Below, one piece after another: positions 7,846 through 13,155 of a stretch of DNA of 13,780 nt. A program made the translations under genes and the position numbers. The notes beneath the pieces were generated by a model. That model had not been told where the DNA came from, searched no databases, and saw nothing but the letters and a program-made list of their open reading frames with translations. How positions within the stretch are numbered: position 1 is the stretch's first letter; each line of letters begins with the position of its first letter. Where the stretch lies: positions 1-13,780 of the forward strand of contig JAHIMW010000047.1 in the NCBI GenBank assembly GCA_018896355.1. The letters run 5' to 3'. Source of the DNA: Pseudomonadota bacterium. GTDB taxonomy: Bacteria; Desulfobacterota; Syntrophia; Syntrophales; UBA5619.

Positions 7846-7861
7846 CGCACATATCGTGCCG
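7846..7861 (-). promoter_or_regulatory. Second sigma-54-like (-24/-12) element
   Basis: Read on the minus strand, CGGCACGATATGTGCG carries GG and GC dinucleotides separated by exactly 10 bp, with GGCACG intact. It has two departures from TGGCACG-N4-TTGCW. It lies exactly 54 bp downstream of the better element and may be a secondary promoter or a sigma-54 decoy site. Confidence 0.35.
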
Positions 7862-7899
7862 CATTCAACAGTTGTCCAGTTTAATGTATGAGCGTATAG

Positions 7900-7917
7900 A
7901 GCAATAATGGTGCCAAA
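7900..7917 (-). promoter_or_regulatory. Sigma-54 (RpoN) promoter for the carboxyltransferase gene
   Basis: The minus strand reads TTTGGCACCATTATTGCT. It has TGGCAC (7915-7910), 5 bp, TTGC plus T (7904-7900), and GG and GC separated by exactly 10 bp as RpoN requires. The predicted transcript start is near 7889-7890, giving a leader of about 117 nt. Regulation would need an AAA+ enhancer-binding activator; no clear activator site was found upstream. Confidence 0.6.
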
Positions 7918-7999
7918 GCAAATCGCAAGCTGGTTGCATGATGGCAGGTATTACCGTAAAAGCAAGGGAAAATTAAAACCGATGCGATAAAGAATATTT

Positions 8000-8130
8000 G
8001 AGACCTTTGAAAAATACCCTCGCATTGTCATTCCCGCGGAAGCGGGAATCCAGAAGGTCTTGAAAGGACTGGATTCCTGCTTCCGCAGGAATGACGGTTT
8101 GCCAGGTTTCGGGAGAAATTAAAAGGTCTC
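8000..8130. mobile_element. 131-bp MITE-like element with TIRs and target-site duplication
   Basis: The ends are GAGACCTTT (8000-8008) and its exact reverse complement AAAGGTCTC (8122-8130). Both are flanked immediately by TATTT (7995-7999 and 8131-8135), a 5-bp direct repeat consistent with a target-site duplication. There is no ORF inside; the body is the double-hairpin repeat at 8027-8095. This is a non-autonomous element that would need a transposase supplied in trans. The terminal GAGACCTTTG recalls some IS5-family (IS1106-like) ends; that link is from memory and unchecked. It sits between two minus-strand genes, about 85 bp upstream of the sigma-54 promoter. Confidence 0.65.
8027..8095. 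repeat. REP-like double hairpin (two 27-bp arms)
   Basis: Arm 1 (8027-8053) and the reverse complement of arm 2 (8069-8095) match at 25 of 27 bases around a 15-bp spacer. Each arm also folds on its own into a perfect 8-bp stem: 8030-8037 with 8042-8049 (loop GGAA), and 8073-8080 with 8085-8092 (loop TTCC). The GTCATTCCCGC core resembles extragenic repeats common in Deltaproteobacteria (recollection, not searched). Confidence 0.75.
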
Positions 8131-8338
8131 TATTTGCAATGGGTCAGGTTATTTGCTGACTTTCCGGCGCCCGGTGAAAAAGGCAATGAATCGGTCCGAA
8201 AAAAGGGGGAAAGTGGGGAATGAGTGCGGAATCAGCACGGCATGGCAGCGTTCAGGGCAGGGAAACCACTTGCTACTTCAATTTCAGAAAGTATGTGCAT
8301 GAATGACACGGCGTGCAATAAAAGCACGCACCTTTTCG
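8131..8338. other. Non-coding remainder of the 566-bp gap
   Basis: Between the MITE-like element and the PHP gene stop there is no convincing ORF, RNA gene or strong promoter on either strand. The only structure is the hairpin at 8311-8329. Confidence 0.5.
8311..8329. other. Hairpin just past the PHP gene stop
   Basis: GCGTGC (8311-8316) and GCACGC (8324-8329) form a 6-bp stem with a 7-nt A/T loop, 10 bp beyond the PHP stop codon. On the PHP transcript no U-run follows, so it is at best a weak 3'-end structure. The other strand has ACCTTTT after the stem but no gene reads into it. Confidence 0.35.
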
Positions 8339-9421
8339 TTAGCAATATGTTACGTAGATCGGGTTGGAAAAAATCCAGGGACGATAGCGGCCAAAGGCCT
8401 TCAGGTCGGCTTCGATCCGATAAACGCCGCAATCGTTAAGCGTCAAGGAAAGTTCCTTCCCGTAAGCTTCATTGAAGAGTTTTCCGTTTCTTATCAGGCG
8501 GATGCGTGCCAGGTGGGGAAAAGAGACCCGGAGTTCCGCTGAATGGTGGAGAATGAAGTCATCTCCCATCGTCGCTTTTCTCCCCTCCTCCATCAGGATC
8601 AGCGAGAATCCGTTTGCCGGTCGGAAATGGTCGAGAGAAATGTAGGCCCGCCCCCTTTTCAAGGCGTTAAGAAGGGTGAGGATATCGGACCGGCTGTCAC
8701 CGCAGAGGGGTTTTTCGGTGAGAATGTGCGTCCGGATGAGATGAAACACCCTGGAGAAGGGAAAAATGGAAAAAGGAATTCCCAGGAGACGTTTCCGGCT
8801 GTTGTGGTTGTCCAGTTCGCCGATTCCTGCGATCCGGCGCATTTGTGTCATGCGATCCCAGCGTTCGAGGGTAGCCGGGGCGGGACCGCGGAGAAAATAG
8901 GCCGGGAATGCGTAACTCAGGATGGCCCGAAAATAGTCGGTAAGGCTGTTCTGCCAGTCCGTCATGAAATCCCAGATTCCCATGCCCGTGTAACCTGTGA
9001 CGGACCAGTCGTTCCAGGGGTAATGTTTCACGTGAAACAATGCGCTCCCTTGGTGATCCGGGTGGGCGATGAAGCCAATTCCTCCATGAGTCATCACGCG
9101 GTCGATGTATTCCTGCGCAGGCAGATCCGGTTCCCTTTCCGCGCACGCAATCGGCTCTTTCAGGCCAAAGGCAAGGTAGTGGTTGAAACGGGGTGCAATC
9201 TCCTCGCCTACAATGAGAAGAGTGCCGTCATGCCATCCTTCGTGTCCGTCGTCACGAGCCTGCATCGTCGAATGGTCCGTCAGCAGGAGGAAGTCAAGCC
9301 CTTTTTGTTGCGCCGCCGCGATGATCTCCGCAATCGGGGTGCGGCCGTCAAAGGAATAGGCGGAATGCAGGTGGATTACACCCGTGTAGTCGTTCATCTG
9401 CATCGCGTCACCGCCGGGCAT
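8339..9421 (-). CDS. PHP-domain metal-dependent phosphoesterase
   Basis: 360-aa protein with an N-terminal PHP (polymerase and histidinol phosphatase) domain. The metal-ligand series looks complete: HLH (His17, His19), Asp25, TDH (His50), GEE (Glu73), NHY (His81), AHPDH (His120), and GELDNH (Asp204, His206). Such proteins hydrolyse phosphate esters with three metal ions in the cytoplasm; known members act on nucleotides, histidinol phosphate or nucleic acid ends. The last ~130 residues resemble an immunoglobulin-like C-terminal part (LRVSFPHLARIRLIRNGK). The start follows the glycosylase stop by 1 bp (TGA-g-ATG), indicating translational coupling; GGAGGAG lies 13 bp upstream. ATG 9403 or 9397 is also possible, since the PHP core begins only at residue 16. 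It is the last gene of the htrA-glycosylase operon. A parS sequence is embedded at 9024-9039, encoding FHVKH. Confidence 0.85.
   Translation of the reverse strand: MPGGDAMQMNDYTGVIHLHSAYSFDGRTPIAEIIAAAQQKGLDFLLLTDHSTMQARDDGHEGWHDGTLLIVGEEIAPRFNHYLAFGLKEPIACAEREPDLPAQEYIDRVMTHGGIGFIAHPDHQGSALFHVKHYPWNDWSVTGYTGMGIWDFMTDWQNSLTDYFRAILSYAFPAYFLRGPAPATLERWDRMTQMRRIAGIGELDNHNSRKRLLGIPFSIFPFSRVFHLIRTHILTEKPLCGDSRSDILTLLNALKRGRAYISLDHFRPANGFSLILMEEGRKATMGDDFILHHSAELRVSFPHLARIRLIRNGKLFNEAYGKELSLTLNDCGVYRIEADLKAFGRYRPWIFSNPIYVTYC
9024..9039. promoter_or_regulatory. parS: parS centromere-like site (ParB binding)
   Basis: TGTTTCACGTGAAACA is a perfect 16-bp palindrome identical to the widely conserved bacterial chromosomal parS consensus, the ParB (Spo0J) loading site. 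It lies inside the PHP gene, as is common for parS. Chance occurrence of one given 16-mer in 13.8 kb is about 3 in a million. No parA/parB gene is in the window. It implies an origin-proximal location. Confidence 0.85.
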
Positions 9422-9422
9422 C

Positions 9423-10085
9423 TCAACAGATCATCTCCTCCGAATTTATCACGGCCAACGGGCATTTTGCGCATTCCGGTCTCTTTCTGCAGAAGGTTTT
9501 TGCCGCAACAACGATCAGGGCGTGAAACTGGTTGAACAGCTCCACGCTGTTCGGGAGAGAAGCCATCACCAGGGACTGGATTCCATCATAATCGGCTGCC
9601 TCATCGATCAGACCATGGCGGAGGAGAATTCGCCGGGTATAGGCATCGCTGACGAAAATTGGCTTTTGACAGGCGTAGAGAAGGATGCTGTCGGCGGTTT
9701 CCGGTCCAACGCCCCGGACGGCCAAGAGCTTCTCGCGGAGAACGGGCAGCCTTTCGGCCTTCATGGCCGTAACGTTTCCGGAATAGTCGTCCATGAAAAA
9801 CCGGACAAGCGCCTTCAACCTTGCAGCCTTCAGATGATAATAACCGGACGCCCGGATGATCTCGGCCAGATCATCTTCCGGTATTCGTGAAAGCGCTGCG
9901 GGAGTGAGAAGCCGCCTCTTCCGCAACGCCTTGATGGCCGTTTCGACGTTGGTCCAGGCGGTGTTCTGTGTCAGGATCGCGCCAACCATGACCTCGAAGG
10001 GGTTGGCCGCGGGCCACCAGTGAAGATCGCCGAAATATCCGTCGAGCAGTTTATAGATCTTCAGCAGTTCTTCACGGTGGTCCAT
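9423..10085 (-). CDS. Endonuclease III-related DNA glycosylase (HhH-GPD)
   Basis: 220-aa HhH-GPD protein of the endonuclease III-related / 3-methyladenine glycosylase group (MagIII-like), which excises damaged bases. LTQNTAWTNV (38-47) matches the helix carrying the lesion-contacting Gln. The helix-hairpin-helix is LLAVRGVGPETAD (120-132), and the catalytic Asp is Asp147 in SDAYTRR. Where Nth has its lyase lysine (GVGRKTA) this protein has Glu129 (GVGPETA), so a monofunctional glycosylase without AP-lyase activity is expected. Cysteines 199, 205, 208 and 220 could bind a [4Fe-4S] cluster, but the last gap is 11 residues, longer than usual, and Cys220 is the final residue. The gene lies 22 bp after htrA and 1 bp before the PHP gene on the same strand. 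The exact lesion is not predictable. Confidence 0.87.
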   Translation of the reverse strand: MDHREELLKIYKLLDGYFGDLHWWPAANPFEVMVGAILTQNTAWTNVETAIKALRKRRLLTPAALSRIPEDDLAEIIRASGYYHLKAARLKALVRFFMDDYSGNVTAMKAERLPVLREKLLAVRGVGPETADSILLYACQKPIFVSDAYTRRILLRHGLIDEAADYDGIQSLVMASLPNSVELFNQFHALIVVAAKTFCRKRPECAKCPLAVINSEEMIC

Positions 10086-10107
10086 CCGGGTACCTGATGA
10101 TCCTTTT

Positions 10108-11592
10108 CTATTTGATCAACGGTACGAAAAAGGTCGATTTCCCTCGCTTGATGAGAAGGAGAATACTGCCCTTTTCTCCCGCTTTTGCGATCTCCCGCTG
10201 ATACTCCTTCAGGGTTGCGATCTTGGCCTTGTTCACCTGAAGAATGAGGTCCTGCATCTGAATGCCGACCTCATCCGCAACGCTGCCCTCCTGGACATCG
10301 ACGACGATGAGGCCCTTTTTGATCGAAAGACCGAGTTGCTTCGCGATCTCCGGTGTTATCTCCTGGACAGTCATGCCGAACGCCTCACCAGAGCGCTGAG
10401 CGGCTGCCATCTCCGATTTTTCCGTTCTTTCGGCAATCGTCAGGGAGAGACTTTTTTCCTGACCGTCCCGAATGATCTTGATCTTTACGGATTCGCCGAC
10501 GTGGAAACCGGCGATCATCACCAGCAGTTCGTGCGTATCTTTAATCGGTTTCCCATTGATCTCAATTACGACATCTCCCGATTTGAGCCCGGCCTTGTCG
10601 GCGGGATCCCCTTTGAAGACATCAGAAATCAGGGCGCCCGTCCGGTCTTTGAGCTTCATGCTTTTTGCGATGTCCTCACTGATGTCCTGTACCGAAACCC
10701 CAAGCCACCCCCGGGTAACCTTTCCCTTGGCCTTCAGATCCGGAAGAATGGCCTTGGCCATGTTTATCGGGATGGCGAAGCCAATTCCCTGCCCCTGGGC
10801 GACGATGGCCGTATTGATGCCGATCACTTTTCCTTCCATGTTGAAGAGCGGCCCGCCGCTGTTTCCCGGATTGATGGAGGCGTCGGTCTGAATAAAATTG
10901 TCGTAGGGCCCCGCGCCGATCACCCGGCCTTTTGCGCTTACGATGCCTGCTGTTACCGTCTGCTCCAGACCGAAAGGGTTGCCGATGGCCAGAACCCAGT
11001 CACCGACCCTTAGTTTTTCGGAATCACCTGTTTCCGCGACGGGCAAGCTGTCGCCGGACTTGATTTTGATGAGGGCGATGTCGGTCTTTGCGTCTTTCCC
11101 GATAACTTTCGCCTCGTACTCCTTGCCGTCGGAAAGCTTCACAATGATTTTGTCCGCCTGTTCGACGACATGGTTGTTGGTGAAGATATAGCCGTCATTG
11201 CTGATAATGAACCCCGAACCGAGGCTCTTCTGCTTGAATTGCCGCTGTGGCATGTCGCCAAAAAAACGTTCAAAGAAATCATCCCTGCCGAAATTACGAT
11301 CGAAAGGCGATCCCTGGCCGAAAGGGGAACGGAATCCTCCTCCGCGGACCGTCTTGGTCGTACTGATATTTACGACGGCCGGCTTCAGTTTTTCGGCAAG
11401 ATCCGCAAAGGATAAGGGCGCCCGCGACACTTCGCCGGGAAAGACAGCGGATGCGACCTGCACATCCGGTCCCGGAGCTGACGGCGCAAAGGAGGAGCGG
11501 AGAACCTCCACGATTGAGACGACGAAAAAACCGATCAAAAAAGCCAAGAGAAACATGATAAAGGTTTTGCGTCCCCTGTTTTCCGTTTTCAT
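10108..11592 (-). CDS. htrA: Do/DegQ-type periplasmic serine protease
   Basis: 494-aa HtrA/Deg protease and chaperone for misfolded envelope proteins. One N-terminal hydrophobic segment (11-30, after KTENRGRK) acts as a signal anchor or signal peptide for the periplasm. The trypsin-like domain has the full triad: His141 (TNNHVV), Asp171 (TDIALIK) and Ser245 (GNSGGPL). A Gly/Phe-rich LA loop occupies about 84-115. Two PDZ domains follow, at about 295-385 and 400-490. Length and order are normal for DegP/DegQ. ATG 11592 has GGGAGGT 6 bp upstream. It heads a three-gene minus-strand operon (22 bp to the glycosylase). A good sigma-70 promoter lies about 75-100 bp upstream, and the divergent mla-type operon shares the intergenic region. 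Whether it is DegP- or DegQ-like cannot be told. Confidence 0.95.
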   Translation of the reverse strand: MKTENRGRKTFIMFLLAFLIGFFVVSIVEVLRSSFAPSAPGPDVQVASAVFPGEVSRAPLSFADLAEKLKPAVVNISTTKTVRGGGFRSPFGQGSPFDRNFGRDDFFERFFGDMPQRQFKQKSLGSGFIISNDGYIFTNNHVVEQADKIIVKLSDGKEYEAKVIGKDAKTDIALIKIKSGDSLPVAETGDSEKLRVGDWVLAIGNPFGLEQTVTAGIVSAKGRVIGAGPYDNFIQTDASINPGNSGGPLFNMEGKVIGINTAIVAQGQGIGFAIPINMAKAILPDLKAKGKVTRGWLGVSVQDISEDIAKSMKLKDRTGALISDVFKGDPADKAGLKSGDVVIEINGKPIKDTHELLVMIAGFHVGESVKIKIIRDGQEKSLSLTIAERTEKSEMAAAQRSGEAFGMTVQEITPEIAKQLGLSIKKGLIVVDVQEGSVADEVGIQMQDLILQVNKAKIATLKEYQREIAKAGEKGSILLLIKRGKSTFFVPLIK

Positions 11593-11666
11593 TTTCTACC
11601 TCCCAACAAGTCACAATGGATTGTTTGCCTGCGGCGATTCAATTCATATTTGAAACCACCGCGCGT

Positions 11667-11694
11667 AATATAAACGTCAAATGAATTTTGTCAA
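11667..11694 (-). promoter_or_regulatory. Sigma-70 promoter for htrA operon
   Basis: On the minus strand TTGACA (11694-11689) is followed after 16 bp by TATATT (11672-11667; 5 of 6 to TATAAT), with transcription start predicted near 11660 and a leader of about 70 nt. A second TTGAC lies 9 bp after the first (ATTGACA...TTTGACG), forming a tandem repeat that might also bind a regulator. Confidence 0.65.
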
Positions 11695-11815
11695 TGTTTT
11701 CTGGTCTGACAAAGCCGGAAATCATGAACGACTTGCTCATTTCAGTACTGTACATCTCTATAACAATTACAGAAAAAAAGAAAGCCATCCGTATAAAACC
11801 CCCGTTCAATCCCCT

Positions 11816-11844
11816 TTGCATGCGTGCAAGGCTTGTGTTAATAT
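11816..11844 (+). promoter_or_regulatory. Possible promoter for the mla-type operon
   Basis: An extended -10 TGTTAATAT (hexamer TAATAT at 11839-11844) lies 17 bp after a weak -35 TTGCAT (11816-11821). The -35 is part of an imperfect palindrome, TTGCATGCGTGCAA. The predicted start is about 40 nt before ATG 11891. The gap 11593-11890 holds nothing else gene-like. Confidence 0.4.
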
Positions 11845-11890
11845 ATTGTCAGTTCACACCATCTGCGTGCAGTTTTTTGCTATTTCTGGA

Positions 11891-12688
11891 ATGATGGGTG
11901 CCATGATCACGATCATCGAAAATATTGGAAAAGTCTCCCTGAGCAAGATCCTCCCGCTGCGGGGCACACTTCAATTTGCCACCCGGGTCTTTCTTAATCT
12001 TTTCGACCGGCGGACGTACAACAGCGCGTCGCGCATGGTTTTCATCCATCAGTTCTACTTCACCTCGGTCCAGATCCTGCCGCTGTTTCTCTTCGTGGCG
12101 GTGATCTTTGGTTTCCTGATCAACGGCATGGCCTTTCAAGTGGTCAAGAACTTGGGACTGAGCGAATACTTTGGAAGGCTGCTGATGGGTTTCGTCGTCA
12201 CGGAACTGTCGCCCTTCGTGACGGTGCTGCTGATCGCGCTCCGCTCCAGTTCCGCGATCAACGCCGAGATCGCCGTGATGAAGGTCAACCGGGAGCTGAA
12301 TACCCTGGAAAGTTTCCGGATCGATCTTATCCACTATCTTTTCATCCCGCGGATCCTCAACGGGATGCTTTCCATGGTCCTCCTTACCAGCCTTTTTGCG
12401 CTGGTGGTTCTCTTCATCGGGCTGCTCGTCTCCAGCCTGGTCTTCGGAACGAGCGTGGACGCCTATATTGATACCCTGCTTCATTCCGCCGATCTCCTGG
12501 ATATCGTCATCCTGCTGATCAAGTGCGCGACCTTCGGATTTTTCATCACGATGATCCCGATCCGACTCGGCTTGAATGCCTCGCAGGATCTGACGAGCAT
12601 TCCTGTTGCGGTGTTAAACGGCATGGTCAAGGTCTTTCTGGCCATCGTAACCATCGAGGTGCTGTCATCGATCGTAAGATTCATCTGA
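11891..12688 (+). CDS. mlaE: Divergent MlaE-like lipid ABC transporter permease
   Basis: 265-aa inner-membrane permease of the MlaE (MCE-linked, YrbE) family, which moves phospholipids or other hydrophobic molecules between inner membrane and periplasm. An amphipathic N-terminal part (1-55) is followed by about five hydrophobic segments (60-80, 98-118, 158-186, 203-223, 245-262). The family core ELSPFVTVLLIALRSSSAINAE, then MKVNRELNTLE and PRILNG (residues 105-158), corresponds to the E-x-x-P...R-x-x-S/A-x-x-A-E...E-Q-x-x-A-L...P-R blocks. Glycines usual in that core (RVGSA, ELGTM) are replaced, so it is a diverged subfamily. ATG 11891 is taken as the start, but 11894 and 11903 are equally possible, and no good ribosome site is visible. 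It is followed without a gap by an ATPase-like gene and an MCE gene, the canonical mla order E-F-D. Confidence 0.8.
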   Translation: MMGAMITIIENIGKVSLSKILPLRGTLQFATRVFLNLFDRRTYNSASRMVFIHQFYFTSVQILPLFLFVAVIFGFLINGMAFQVVKNLGLSEYFGRLLMGFVVTELSPFVTVLLIALRSSSAINAEIAVMKVNRELNTLESFRIDLIHYLFIPRILNGMLSMVLLTSLFALVVLFIGLLVSSLVFGTSVDAYIDTLLHSADLLDIVILLIKCATFGFFITMIPIRLGLNASQDLTSIPVAVLNGMVKVFLAIVTIEVLSSIVRFI

Positions 12689-13155
12689 GGCTCTTCGAAA
12701 ATGAAGAGGCCCTGGAAAAGGCATTGGAGGGTTTCCTGGCGGATCACAAGTCGCATCTGGGAATGGTTTCCCTGGAGGTCCCCCTGATATCCAATCTGCC
12801 CGTGTGGAGCAACATCGCCCTGATCCGGCAATACCACGAGAACATGCCTTGGGAAGAGGCGAAGACGCAGGCGCTGGATCTTCTGCAACGTTTCGGCATG
12901 GCCGCAGCCGCCGAGAAACGGAATCCGTCCCTCACCGCGGAGGAGCGCTTCTGCATCATGCTCATCCGGGCGGCGATGGTCCGCGACGCCGTTGTCGTTC
13001 TGGACAGGCCCTTCCGGATCTTTCCGGACCTGCCGGATGGGCGATTTTTCACGGATTCCCTCAGAAAGGTCGATGATTTGGTTGCAGAAGCCCATATTTT
13101 TGACTATAATTGGGAAAAAGAACGCTACGGGGCAACGGATGACGCTGAAGATTGA
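12685..13155 (+). CDS. Truncated, degenerate MlaF-like pseudo-ATPase (no Walker A)
   Basis: About 156 aa, in the position of the MlaF ATPase. GMVSLEVPLISNLPVWSNIAL (26-46) aligns by eye with the Q-loop region of MlaF-type ATPases (GMVFQ..aLisnltV..NvaL). LTAEERF (83-89) stands at the LSGGM signature, and VVVLDRPF (103-110) at Walker B. The P-loop is entirely missing, the Q-loop Gln is gone, the signature is lost, and the Walker B glutamate is Arg108. No switch histidine is obvious, so ATP hydrolysis is unlikely. Coding-like sequence begins at the CTGA junction with the permease stop. Normal starts are TTG 12724 and ATG 12763; only a GTG at 12523 deep inside the permease would be longer. It overlaps the MCE start by 17 bp, suggesting coupled translation. 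Family assignment is inference; it could be an unrelated small protein or a decaying gene with an intact frame. Confidence 0.6.
   Translation: MRLFENEEALEKALEGFLADHKSHLGMVSLEVPLISNLPVWSNIALIRQYHENMPWEEAKTQALDLLQRFGMAAAAEKRNPSLTAEERFCIMLIRAAMVRDAVVVLDRPFRIFPDLPDGRFFTDSLRKVDDLVAEAHIFDYNWEKERYGATDDAED

Noticed and set aside
8027..8095. CRISPR repeat pair
   Set aside because: The two units are inverted, not direct, and there is no spacer series.
8311..8329. Intrinsic terminator for the htrA-glycosylase-PHP operon
   Set aside because: The stem is only 6 bp and no U-run follows on the operon strand.
8543..9535. 330-aa + strand frame opposite the PHP gene
   Set aside because: It crosses the PHP/glycosylase junction and lacks any motif, whereas the minus-strand proteins carry complete active sites.
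11740..11785. LexA-type SOS box (CTGT...ACAG) upstream of the permease
   Set aside because: The CTGT and ACAG halves are 17 bp apart, not the 8 bp of the known box.
12523..12684. Longer start (GTG 12523) for the pseudo-ATPase that might hold a Walker A motif
   Set aside because: The translated extension lies inside the permease frame, is His/Arg/Asp-rich, and contains no GxxGxGK[ST] motif.
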